Counted from the first letter of the stretch, positions 1-8,939 are shown. The stretch is 13,685 nt of DNA from Thalassiosira profunda (GCA_036939355.1 JALLAP010000406.1:1-13685); one strand, 5' to 3'. Notes: generated from the letters alone by a model not told the origin. Translations and numbers: made by a program.

Positions 1-852
1 ACCTACGAGCGAGACCAGCGGTTGAAGAGCGAACAACAGAAGGCACCCACGACGTTTGCGGTCTTCGAGACCCTGCCGAACGATGGATTTGGAAGGACGG
101 CCTCCACGGACAGCGTGTCCACCTTCGAAAAAGACACGGCGGCGCTGAGTAGGCTGGCGGTGAAGATTGGACGGACGCCGAGCACCAAGGCCAAGGCGAT
201 GGTGCCCAACACGCTAGCCACGTGCAGCGTGGGATCGGAAGGGACATTCGAGCAGGACATGGGAGTGCGCCACCAAAAGAAAACGGTGGCGACGACTGCG
301 GTGGGATTGCCCGCGAACGAGAGCGACCTGTCGTCGACGGCCACATTCGAGAAGGATATGAAAGTGCGGAACAAGCCGGACAAGCTGAGCACCATCAACG
401 AGGCCCAGTCGGCGCTCAGCAAGGCGTTGAGCAAGGCATCTTCCGCCAAGAAGCGGAATGTGGTGGCGACGGGGATGGACGTGACGCTGGCGCAGGAGCA
501 GATGATGTCGCCGATGTCGGAGCCGGGAGTCAAATCGCCGGCGTCTTACCATCCGAGCAACCTGAACAACAGTGGAAACAACCCGGGATGGTTCAACGAC
601 AGTCAGGCGGCGACAGGGACAGAAGGGGATTCGAGCATGGCCGCTCCACCAACTCGGAGGGTGGGAACGGGGTTGAGCGCGGCGGCCCTGGCAGCCAACG
701 CCGAGGCGGCGGCGGCCGCGCGGAAGACTGCGACGAAGATCAGCCCGCTCGTGGTGGAGCTGAGCCCGAACGCGATCGATCGGGGGGTCAAGTCGACGCA
801 GCGGGAGGGAATGTGGGGGAAGTTCCTTTGCCATTCTGGCTTCCGTGGCTAG
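1..852 (+). CDS. C-terminal part of a low-complexity repeat protein, function unknown
   Basis: The frame is open from base 1 to the TAG at 850-852 (283 residues). The start lies outside the window; the codon at position 22 is TTG and I see no reason to start there. I do not recognise the protein. What is visible is a degenerate repeat whose units begin Thr-Phe/Tyr-Glu-Lys/Gln/Arg-Asp at residues 1, 41, 82 and 115 of the visible part; the last two continue Met-x-Val-Arg. Between these heads the sequence is rich in Ser, Thr, Ala and Lys, as expected for a disordered scaffold. Residues ~215-245 are alanine-rich. There is no membrane segment or catalytic motif. The last ~20 residues read less convincingly as protein, so the true end could involve a splice. 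The next gene converges on it from the other strand. Confidence 0.6.
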   Translation, partial: TYERDQRLKSEQQKAPTTFAVFETLPNDGFGRTASTDSVSTFEKDTAALSRLAVKIGRTPSTKAKAMVPNTLATCSVGSEGTFEQDMGVRHQKKTVATTAVGLPANESDLSSTATFEKDMKVRNKPDKLSTINEAQSALSKALSKASSAKKRNVVATGMDVTLAQEQMMSPMSEPGVKSPASYHPSNLNNSGNNPGWFNDSQAATGTEGDSSMAAPPTRRVGTGLSAAALAANAEAAAAARKTATKISPLVVELSPNAIDRGVKSTQREGMWGKFLCHSGFRG

Positions 853-1059
853 GGAGGAAATGATGTACAATTGCAACGAAGAGGCGATGTGCATTTCTGC
901 CGTTAGGCCCTCGAAGAATTGAGATGTGGGGTCCGCGGCTATTTCCAGAAAATAGGCATCGTCTCGATTGATGATCATACAATGCACTAGAGAGAACGAA
1001 ATCTATCAACCTTGTGCGGCGCTTGGACTTCATCCGTGTGTTATGCTCGCACTGTAACA
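853..1059. other. Short gap between convergent genes
   Basis: This 207-bp gap separates two convergent stop codons (TAG at 850-852 on + and TAG at 1062-1060 on -). It should hold both 3' ends. I see no RNA gene, strong hairpin or obvious poly(A) signal in it. Confidence 0.5.
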
Positions 1060-2241
1060 CTACATTCTCTTCTTTGTCTTCTCCTTCATCTCTTTCCATC
1101 TCCTGCATCCCGGGCACTCCGTCCATTGATCCTTGCACTCTTTGCAGCAATGATAGAAACAGTCCTCACAACACCTCACCTTCCTTGCGACCGAACAGTC
1201 CTCGCAGTGATATCTTTCGCAATGCGGGCAGAAGGCCAAAAAATCACTTCCTGAGCACCCCCTTTTGCAAAAGTGTCTCGTGCATGCATGGCAGGTATAG
1301 CGTTGCACACAAGCTCCCTCCTCAAACCAATCTGAAAGGTGAACGGGGTAATCGCATTTGGCACAGTTGTACCGACGGCTTCGCAAGAGGTCATTGTAAC
1401 TAGAAGCCCAAACCCTCAGGCAGTCGTTGCGGTGGTCCGTTGGACTCGGCTGCCTGTTGTGGGAAGCCCTACGTGATGGGGGTGGATTCGCACTTTGGGT
1501 TATTGGGGCTGAACCGGAACTTTTGTGGCAGCTCCACGTGCTTCAACGCGCAATTGTCAGCACCAACAACGCTCATCAAGATAGACACAGCGTCTGCACC
1601 CGACATCAATGGTTCTGGCTCAATGCGTGGACTTTCGCGGGGACCAACAAGGCTGAGATCCAATTGCTCTAGCACAGTCGAGCCGCGCAGAGGTTCCATC
1701 CCCCGGCCCGTAATGTTTATGCAGCCCGCCAATTTCAGCCGTTTGAGGCGGGTGGCTGCACCGATGCACACGAGAACATCATGAATATCGTGGTCTGTCA
1801 GCCTGGACGTCAGGCTCTTCTCGATCTCTGCAAAATCGAGCGCCTCCCATCGCTCCCCGCAAAGCATGGCAGATGTGCTGGCGTCGGCGGACGCTGATGG
1901 CTTCCCATCATCCGCCTGGCGCCCGCGCTCCGGAGACGACGCCCCCACCGCCACGGCGAACAAAGCCCGCGAGGGCGCCGGCAGATAGGTCCCCACATCC
2001 ACCAGCAGGGTATCAGGGAGGTCGGCGTGGACATCATAGCGCCCAGGAGGTGCTTCTCTCGCGGGAGGATTTTTTTTTCCGCCTGCGGCTGGCTGGATCC
2101 CGCCAAAATTGCATTCGTCATTTTCTTGGCGCGGTGTGCTCCTTCATTCCATTCCTCCGGCAACCTTCTCTCCTCAGACGGCCCGGCGGCGGCGGCGGCG
2201 CGGGGAGCGGCGACGGCAACCTTCACCTGCGGCGCAGCCAT
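1060..2241 (-). CDS. F-box-like / LRR-like protein with cysteine-rich zinc-binding C-terminus (interrupted gene)
   Basis: Proposed exons on the minus strand are 2241-2165, 2057-1494 and 1414-1060, about 331 aa. The middle exon carries an F-box-like motif (DLPDTLLVDVGTYLPAPSRA, about 2020-1960), then a short LRR-like stretch with 'KRLKLAGCINITG' and 'LEQLDLSLVG'. The last exon is a cysteine-rich module with repeated CxxC and CxC-like pairs (starting YNCAKC, ending ECPGC), which should bind several zinc ions. From memory, this arrangement is a large family in Thalassiosira. F-box-type proteins usually act as substrate receptors in SCF ubiquitin ligases; the role here is inferred. The cysteine-rich frame does not follow directly from the LRR frame; a 79-bp intron joins them neatly. 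The first exon is the least certain part: a donor at 2226, or a 1-base error in the A9 run at 2070-2078, would also connect the ATG to the F-box frame. A decayed gene remains possible. Confidence 0.65.
1415..1493 (-). other. Predicted intron in the F-box/Cys-rich gene
   Basis: Minus-strand borders are GTGCGA at 1493 and CTGAG at 1415, 79 bp, phase 2. Removing it joins the LRR-like frame (…NNPK) to the frame that leads into YNDLL…CAKC. Unspliced, the first frame stops at TAG 1471-1469. A 40-bp version (1493-1454, ending CAACAG) also restores the frame but is shorter than the other introns here. Confidence 0.5.
2058..2164 (-). other. Tentative first intron of the F-box/Cys-rich gene
   Basis: The borders are GTTGCC at 2164 and GCGAG at 2058, 107 bp, phase 2. 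It links an Ala-rich leader starting at ATG 2241 to the F-box frame as EERR/EAPPGRYD. The splice sites are mediocre. A competing donor, CAG|GTGAAG at 2226, with acceptor ATCCAG ending at 2093 also keeps the frame. Confidence 0.3.
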
Positions 2242-5200
2242 GGATGATTCCTCAGACAGCAGCGAGGGATCGGCCTATGGACTGGACTTTGGCGACGATA
2301 TCGATGAGGAGTTGTTGCGGCCGTGGAAGCGAGGTCTCCCGGAAAATGATGTAGCCATCACGGCCAAGCGCCCGCGATTTTACGATGGTGGCGGGCACGG
2401 GATCGTCCTGCCTGCCGAAATTTGGGCCGGAGTTATGGAGTGTGAGTCTGATTATTATCACCCTCTTTATGATTTGCCGCGCTCGCTTATTTTTGCATCC
2501 CCCTCCCCCCTCCTCAGTCGTTTCCTTCGATGACGTCCTGGCGTGCGGGGCCGTCTCCCGTTCCATGTTGCGCGAGGCGCTGCCCCGATTGACGAGGTTG
2601 CGCATCGATAAATCGTCGCAGCTGAACCTCGCAGTGACATCTCGATTCCGAGACGTCAGAGACATTTCCATCAATTCCCTTCTCTCAACGAGGGTTATTG
2701 GGGAAGGCACGGTAGACCAGGTGACGCTGACCGAAGTAGATTTCGAGACAAAAATCCGCGTGGTGCCGTTCCTGGCAAAGTTTGATACATTGCAACGTGT
2801 TCACTTTGGCGGCAAAACCGAGTCTGGAGAGGATATCACGCCTTTCGTCCCGGCACTGGGATATTTCTGGGAGGGGGAGGAGACGTATCCCCGAGAAGGC
2901 GACCGGGATCGAATGCTGGCCTTCATCGACCAAATAAGTGGGGCGTTTCGTTGTGGAGCTCTTCCAAAGCACCTGCGGATATCAGGGCTGTGTTGTCCAG
3001 ATACTACCGAGGCACCTTCTTTGGAATGCGAAACTTGTCTTCGGGCGTGCAAGAGCTTTCCGTTGGATTCAGTTCTCTACTTCGAGTCTCGATGTTCCTC
3101 CGTCAACAATGCTCGCTCGGGGAAATCATACGGCCTCGATGTCTGCATGACACGAGCTCAGATAGAGAGTGTCATCGAGAGCCGGCCCGGTGGGCGTGAG
3201 CTGCTTTGTTCTGAAGGTCGCATTATCCGCCTCCTTGGCGATGGCAGACTATACACACTACTATCTGGCGACAGAAAAGCAATCCACATCGTCAAATACG
3301 GGGGCGTACAAAAGTGCAATATCAAGAGCCTTATCACGGCTGGGCTTGATGTCGGAAAGATTTCACCAGACAAACTGTTGGATGCTGTCTTGAGGTCATT
3401 CGCCAGGGACGAGAAAGATAGTATCCCTGCAAAGAACTGCCGATATCTCTCTGAAGAGTCCATTGATTTTCTGAAGGACATTGGCATCGATCTTGACGGA
3501 CGAGAGATCAACAACCATCCATTGGAGCTGGTGGGCCACGCACAGCAGATTGCCGATGCTGTGGTGCAATACCATGAGGGCCATTTCGAGTACAACGATC
3601 TCCAGATTGATTGCGCGAGGCTTCTCCGGCGTTTCAGTGAACTTGAATCCCCTCCCCTTGACCTACTGGTGGGATCAATCCCTTCAATGCTGAAATTTCT
3701 GCATCGACGCCGCGGAACTGAGTTTCACGAGGAGGTTGTGCCCTTTGTGAGCAACATTCTTCAAAAGGGCACTGCAGAACATCGCAAAATGGCACTTAAG
3801 GCTGGCGTCGTCGAGGAATTCAGTCTGTTGATGAAGTCATTCACGAAAGACGTTGCTACCAAAAAGGTCGCTGCGCTTGCTTTGGCCCACCTCGCCTCGC
3901 ACGGATCGAGCGAGGAGATGGAAGCGCTGAATGCGCATATTGTCCGTCAGATCGTCTTCATGCTAACCGCGGATGATTGTGTCTTCGTTGATAGTTCTCT
4001 GACAATCATGTCTGTCTTCAAGAGTGATCAGATCGATTCGGCTGTCTTGTGCGGAGTCATGACACCACTTATCCGCCTAGACGACAGGAAGTCTCCTGCT
4101 CAACTGGTGGTCGAGGGGAAGTTGGTCCCGCGGTTGTTGGAACTTCTGAAGACGAGTGACAACAACGTCACTCAAACGAATTTGGCATATGTTATGATCC
4201 AACTTGCCAGCGTGATACCGCACGACGATCTCAGGAGGGATGCTTTGGTTCAGACAGAAGGATTCCTTTCTTCTGTGGTGGGCCTCATCGATTCGGAGGA
4301 TGGTGCCATTGCAGAGAAAGCTGTAACCGCACTTGGGACCATCGCGGATAGCTCCACCGAATACTTGGAGCTGGTGCTGGTGGCCGGTGTTGGGGGGCCT
4401 ATCTTGCATTTCCTCAAGAACTGCGAGTTGATAGAGCTCGGGCAACTCAGACCGGCAACTGAGACGTTTGCAATCATCTGCCGGGGGAGAAAGTTTGACG
4501 TCGCCTACACAAAAGATGCATTGGCATTTATGCCTGAGTTGCTCGTGCACAGCGACGAGAGGATTGTGGCCAACGCTTCCTGGTCAATATATCATCTTTT
4601 GGGTGGATTGACTGAGTCAGTTCAAGTTGGAACTATGATCAGCCCTCGCCTTGTGAAGGATTTGCTCAAAGTGATGTCGACAAGAGCGCCTGACGCGAGG
4701 AAGCCTGCGCTGAAATCTCTTGAGCTCATTTCTGCAGCAGGCGAGGAGTGCGCCCAATCTATTGTTGACGCAAAATGCATGTCATGCATCAAAGAGGCAT
4801 TGGGCGCTGCTGACAATGATACGCAGAAACGCGCGAGCTCCATCATATCCAATCTGTGCTGCAGCGAAGATCGGATTCAGGCAATCATTGACGGTGGCGT
4901 GATTCCCTGTCTGCTTCAAGCCTTAGCGAGCTGGCGAGACAAAAGAGAATCGCTGCAGGCTCTGTGCAATGCAGCCGAGTATGGGACTGCTGCCCAGGTG
5001 AAATATCTCGCAGCCCAAGATTGTATCGACCACCTTGCAAAGGTGGGATGACTATGCTGCTGCGATGACGGCCATGAAATCATTGAAATGCGTAAGTGTT
5101 TGGTTGACTGTCACCGTGTATTTGGGTGTCTCCGATCTAATGAAATGACCGCATTCCTTTGTCTGTTGCTCCTTAGACGGTCAACGCTGTCAAGAAAGAA

Positions 5201-6255
5201 ATTGCTCCAGCCAAACGAACGAGAGCCAAGACCATCGGCATTCGGATGATTGAGTCGAAGTTGCGTGAGCTGACAAACGAAACTCTGCAATTGGAGACAG
5301 AAAGTCATCTTCTAGCCCTTCTCCAGAAAGAGAAGGCATGGTCAAAAGTCGACGCTCAGGACAAGATCGCAAAGTCTTTGTCTAGCGCCACCCAGCTTCT
5401 AAGAGACCAAAAGCTGCAGGAGGAGCAGCTGCTTCGATCTTTTGGTAGCAAAATCGAGGAGGCTGGCTCGGAAACTGTCGTTGGCAAAGTGCTGTAAGTG
5501 AAGTGCACCTCACGTTGCAATGCTCCAATCGTTGAAACAACAGGTCACTGACATTCCACAGACTCTCCCTACGCAAGCAACGAACTGAAACAACCATGTC
5601 TCTCGGGGTACACATTGCCAACGCAAACCACGAAATCCAGCGAGTAACAGCGGAGCTGCAGCGTCTGAAGGGAGAAGCTGAGAGAATTGCGCCCGAGAAG
5701 GAATGGCGTGATCGGCTTGCTGCGGGAGATATCCCAGTAAGAAGTCTCTATGCTGTGAATTGTGCGCTACAGTCTACCCACTCGAAGGTCAACGCGATGA
5801 AAAAGAAAAGATGTGGCACACAGAGGAGGGCAGAGATTGATGCAGTTAGGGTCGAGTTGAAGAAACTATTCCAACCCGCTCATCAAACTCAGCGAAAGAG
5901 CGAGGGGCACCATCCCGCGAAGGGCAGCCTCATATCGTCTGGCAATCCTGCCCCTTGGTTCATGGAGAGGGTTTGCGTTGAACACAAACTCAGCGGCGCT
6001 TTTGCTGTCATCAAGAGCGTCAGTGATAACAACGCGCTGGTGGAAATGGAAGAAGACAAGTCTTCGCTGACTGTCAGTTGTCAGGACGTGTCGATGATTC
6101 CGCCGCAAGAACACGATATGGTTCTCGTCGTAGGGGGCCCGGATGTCGGCGTCGAGGGCGAGCTGGTGTGCATCGAAGGATCGGATGCCATCGTAAAGGA
6201 ATCCAATGACAGCTTCAAGATTGTTGACTTCGTTCAGCTGGTGAAGATTGGATGA
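2240..6255 (+). CDS. F-box-like, importin-alpha-type ARM repeat, coiled-coil and KOW-domain fusion protein
   Basis: Proposed exons are 2240-2441, 2518-5042, 5177-5493 and 5562-6255, giving 1245 aa. The acidic N-terminus carries a KRPR-type basic patch, then an F-box-like motif LPAEIWAGVMEFVSFDDVLA (residues 57-76) that becomes continuous only after intron 1 is removed. Residues ~80-440 match, from memory, a Thalassiosira F-box-linked region ('CETCLRACKSFPL', 'ESRPGG'). Residues ~450-909 are armadillo repeats with importin-alpha features: 'ICRGRKFDV' (compare the CRGK of importin-alpha), 'RIQAIIDGGVIPCLLQAL' and 'QVKYLAAQDCI'. The importin-beta-binding domain is absent, so a nuclear import role is doubtful. 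Exons 3-4 encode a Lys/Glu/Gln/Leu-rich coiled coil. The last ~100 residues ('PWFMERVCVEHK' to 'DFVQLVKIG') resemble the tandem SH3/KOW end of KIN17 and GPKOW. I infer an SCF-type adaptor or a nuclear RNA/DNA-associated scaffold. The in-frame TGA at 5049-5051 ends an alternative 911-aa product. ATG 2240 has G at -3 and +4; an in-frame ATG at 2027 is less likely. Confidence 0.7.
2442..2517 (+). other. Intron 1 of the F-box/ARM/KOW gene
   Basis: The donor is GTGAGT at 2442. A C/T-rich tract leads to the acceptor CCTCAG ending at 2517; the intron is 76 bp, phase 1. Splicing turns the interrupted codons into GAG TTC GTT TCC and completes the F-box-like motif. This is the best-supported intron in the window. 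Confidence 0.85.
5043..5176 (+). other. Intron 2 with two candidate donors
   Basis: The acceptor is CTCCTTAG ending at 5176 after a T-rich tract. Donor 1, AAG|GTGGGA at 5043 (134-bp intron, phase 0), joins the ARM frame directly to the coiled-coil frame. Donor 2, TGC|GTAAGT at 5092 (85-bp intron), is the better consensus but leaves the TGA at 5049-5051 in frame, ending the protein at 911 aa. Confidence 0.6.
5494..5561 (+). other. Intron 3 of the F-box/ARM/KOW gene
   Basis: The donor GTAAGT is at 5494 and the acceptor ATTCCACAG ends at 5561; 68 bp, phase 2. Unspliced, the frame stops at TAA 5495-5497. Spliced, it continues as VLLSLRKQRTETT and enters the frame of the KOW-like domain. Confidence 0.8.
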
Positions 6256-6389
6256 CTGTTGCGAATCTCTAGATTGGGTGATGACTCCTCTCTACTGATT
6301 GCAGAAGAAAAGATGCGCCAGACTGGAGATTGGATCTTCAGTGCTAGGCATTAGCCCTTTATCAATACAAACTCTACTAGAGCGCCCAT
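6256..6389. other. Gap between convergent genes
   Basis: This 134-bp gap lies between the TGA ending the + gene (6253-6255) and the TAA ending the - gene (6392-6390). It must contain both 3' ends, so the transcripts probably come very close or overlap. I see no RNA gene in it. Confidence 0.5.
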
Positions 6390-8939
6390 TTACACACCAC
6401 GAGACTTCAATATCTCGTCGCATCGAGACATCAGAAAGACCACATTGGGCGTGCTCTTGTTGTAGCTGTTCTTGTTCGCCGTGCGAGCACAACCTTCTTC
6501 GTCATCGGGGTCGACCGGCTCGAATCGCGACCAGGCGTACGCAATAACCAACCTGCACATGTCAAGAACTGCCGTTTCGTATTGGTTGATGAAGGTGCCA
6601 AACTCAAAGCCTTTCTCCGCCTCATCCGTGCTGCTGAACGCTCCGTACTCTACCAAATATTTCTGGAGCTCGTTGTAGTAATGGCGCAGGAGTCTTGCTT
6701 CGCCGCCATCAACCAGCAAGTCGGCATGCACGGCAGCCGAAAGAAAGTGCGCAATGTCGGTGGCAGCCAAGCCAAAGCCAGCCCACTGGAAATCTATGAG
6801 CCCCACCTCCACCGCCGAACCATCAGTGTACTGAAAGAACAGATTCGCCTGCTTGGGATCTCCGTGGGTGAAGGTCCGATACTTTCGATACGACGCGGCT
6901 AAGTCGTTGTCTGCAAAGGGATGCGCAAGGCGCCCTGCCTCTTCTGCCACAGACTCGAGTCTCTCTCCGAGGTTGTCGTAGAACTCTTTGCTTTCCAGTT
7001 CCTTTTGGCACATCAGCTTTCGAGTCGCCCAGCCAGCAGCGACGTCCTTGCATTGATTTAAGGTTTGCAGGTTGGGCTGGACGTAGCCAGCGGATTCCCA
7101 GACGCCCTCATCCAGCTCTTTCGCTGCCTCGGCATTATTCCAGAAGGAAGACCCGTTCCAGAAATATGCGTGCATCTTTGCCAGCACAGTCAGCGTGGCT
7201 TTTGCTTCCTCCTCGTCTCGGAGGAGCCACCGCTGGGACCACCCGTCAGATGGAGCAAAGTCTTCCAGCAAGACGCTGAACTTCGACTCGATAGGTTCGG
7301 GATCATTTGGCTGCAGCTCTGCACCGTAGCATCTAGGTATCCTCAGCCCCGCCGTTTCGATCACCTGCTTGCAAGCCTTGGATGCCAGGAACGACGATTC
7401 GACTTTGTAACTCTTCACATCGCGCACGAGCTTGTGATGCGCCGTCCTCTTCTTCACCTGAGCGTGCTCCAGGTGCTCAAATACGATGCGCTTGTAGAAG
7501 GCAGTGTCGCCAGAAGGATGGAGCCGGACCCTGCAAGCATTCGACATGAGTCCTCGCACGGCGCCCTCCTCTGGACACGAGTAAGAAGTAGCATCGGAAA
7601 CGCCCAGCTTCGAAGCAAAGTATTCGGTTGAGAGCGGATACCCGTCGAGATCCCTAGTAAGGTCCACGCACTGCTGCTCGCAGTCTCTGTTCAGCCCGTA
7701 CTTTTTGAGAAAGGAGAGCGTGGCTTTGTCGCTCCGCATCGCCTGCGTCATCCGATCGTGAACGTGCCTCGCCCCGGATGCGCTCGCCACGACGCCCAAT
7801 TTGTTTCCCAATTGCTTTTTGTTGTAAACCAGAGGCTCGCCGTAATAGTCAGTGACCTTCCCGCCCATGGCATGGAGGAGAGCGGTTGGTGCGGCGCTAT
7901 CCCAGAGCGACGTTTTATCATGCAGGATCGATAAAGTAGTGTCTCCATGCACCACCCTCAACAGCTTGTTCCCTGTAGCTCCGACAATTTGACGAGTGAT
8001 ACCACCCTCAGGGGCAAACGTGCTCTCGGCCAGATCAATCGCCGGCATCACGCTCTTAGAATCCCCCGATGAGACGCAGATGGCATCCTTCTCCGTGTAT
8101 TGCCTCAGTTCCGGCACAGGGCAGTCGACAATTGCATCCGAATCGACCTTGGAGCCCACCTTCCCAATCCCCTTTCCCACAATCCCAAACACCACCTCGG
8201 TCGCATTCCCTCCCGCGTTGTCCGGGAATGGCAGCCCCACGGCTCCCATGATTGGAACGCCATTGTAGCAAACCCCAATCAGGCTTTGGACGTTGTCCAG
8301 CCGTCCCTCGACAAACTCCCGCGTTCCATCGAGAGGATCAACATACACCACCACTTTGGTTAGGTCCAGTTCCTCCGAAGGTTCCTCTCCGTTGCTCTTC
8401 CCGCTCAAAGGCGCGGTCCAGTCATATCCCTCCAGCAGGTCCTCCCTCAGCTCTTCACAGAACTCTGGATCGGCTTGTACCGTCTCATCCTCCTCTCCCA
8501 CAATGTTCAACTTGGGGTGTTTTCCCAGAATTGAAGAGACAATCACCCTCTGCGCGCTGGTATCAGCCAGCGTCAGCGCCGACCGCGCGTCGCCCTCCTC
8601 CTTGAACTGGATGGCGCCGCTCCGCGCTTCAGTAGACAACGAGGCGATGGTCTTCGATCCGCAGTGGGCCGCGTGTATCAGCGCTGATAGAAGGTTTTCC
8701 CTTTGGATCGATTGCAATGGCGCGGCTGCTGGGGGCGGGAGGGGCGCCCCGCCGTCGTAGTTGGCGGCCACGTCGTCCGATAGGGAGGAGTAGGCGCGGA
8801 GGACGCGGCGCGTGGCAGCGTTTGATGGCGCCATCGTGCTGTGCGGCGAGGGCAGATGAAAGGCCAGGGCGCCAAGTTTGCAAATGGAGAGGAGGGCGGC
8901 GACGGCGAGGCCCGAGAGGACTGCCGGCGGCCGGATCAT
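6390..8939 (-). CDS. Plastid-targeted 3',5'-bisphosphate nucleotidase fused to a CHK/EcKinase-type kinase
   Basis: An intron-free frame of 849 aa from ATG 8939. Residues 1-26 form a signal peptide ending GALA, followed by FHLPS: the Ala/Phe junction and Ser/Pro/Arg-rich stretch typical of diatom plastid presequences. Residues ~80-405 form an IMPase/FBPase-superfamily domain closest to BPNT1/SAL1: 'LADTSAQ' (D126), 'IVGEED' (EE 149-150), 'VDPLDGTREFVEG' (D201, D204) and 'LWDSAAP' (D347). These are the metal ligands of enzymes that hydrolyse 3'-phosphoadenosine 5'-phosphate to AMP and phosphate. Residues ~450-849 form a choline-kinase-like fold: 'FYKR' (candidate ATP lysine K483), 'LAKMHAYFW', the Brenner motif HGDPKQAN (H692, D694, N698) and IDFQ (D716). 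Both active sites look intact. The expected site is the plastid stroma, linked to sulfate assimilation and PAP removal; the kinase substrate is unknown. ATG 8996 has a better start context (A at -3, G at +4) and would add 19 residues. Confidence 0.85.
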   Translation of the reverse strand: MIRPPAVLSGLAVAALLSICKLGALAFHLPSPHSTMAPSNAATRRVLRAYSSLSDDVAANYDGGAPLPPPAAAPLQSIQRENLLSALIHAAHCGSKTIASLSTEARSGAIQFKEEGDARSALTLADTSAQRVIVSSILGKHPKLNIVGEEDETVQADPEFCEELREDLLEGYDWTAPLSGKSNGEEPSEELDLTKVVVYVDPLDGTREFVEGRLDNVQSLIGVCYNGVPIMGAVGLPFPDNAGGNATEVVFGIVGKGIGKVGSKVDSDAIVDCPVPELRQYTEKDAICVSSGDSKSVMPAIDLAESTFAPEGGITRQIVGATGNKLLRVVHGDTTLSILHDKTSLWDSAAPTALLHAMGGKVTDYYGEPLVYNKKQLGNKLGVVASASGARHVHDRMTQAMRSDKATLSFLKKYGLNRDCEQQCVDLTRDLDGYPLSTEYFASKLGVSDATSYSCPEEGAVRGLMSNACRVRLHPSGDTAFYKRIVFEHLEHAQVKKRTAHHKLVRDVKSYKVESSFLASKACKQVIETAGLRIPRCYGAELQPNDPEPIESKFSVLLEDFAPSDGWSQRWLLRDEEEAKATLTVLAKMHAYFWNGSSFWNNAEAAKELDEGVWESAGYVQPNLQTLNQCKDVAAGWATRKLMCQKELESKEFYDNLGERLESVAEEAGRLAHPFADNDLAASYRKYRTFTHGDPKQANLFFQYTDGSAVEVGLIDFQWAGFGLAATDIAHFLSAAVHADLLVDGGEARLLRHYYNELQKYLVEYGAFSSTDEAEKGFEFGTFINQYETAVLDMCRLVIAYAWSRFEPVDPDDEEGCARTANKNSYNKSTPNVVFLMSRCDEILKSRGV

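Noticed and set aside
222..863. Second + strand frame of 213 codons overlapping the first gene
   Set aside because: It is Gly/Arg/Gln/Asp-rich and has no motif. It is the shifted frame of the repeat protein.
214..987. Long minus-strand open frame (257 codons) opposite the first gene
   Set aside because: It is an Arg/His-rich shadow of the GC-biased + strand gene, with no domain and a poor amino-acid composition. The + frame with its periodic motif is the better reading.
2176..2206. CGG-type triplet run upstream of the F-box/ARM gene
   Set aside because: It is a short imperfect repeat in GC-rich sequence that may also encode the alanine run of the opposite-strand leader. There is no sign of a separate function.
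5043..5055. Programmed +1 frameshift at GGA-TGA-C
   Set aside because: The site has the shape of a known class of +1 shift (stop codon followed by C), but a normal splice donor at 5043 explains the joining without recoding. It is kept only as an alternative within the splice-donor finding.
5065..6255. Independent gene for the coiled-coil/KOW protein starting at ATG 5065
   Set aside because: It would begin only 14 bp after the ARM stop, leaving no room for a 3' end and a promoter outside the coding sequence. The in-frame junction 5042/5177 makes a single gene simpler. It is not fully excluded.
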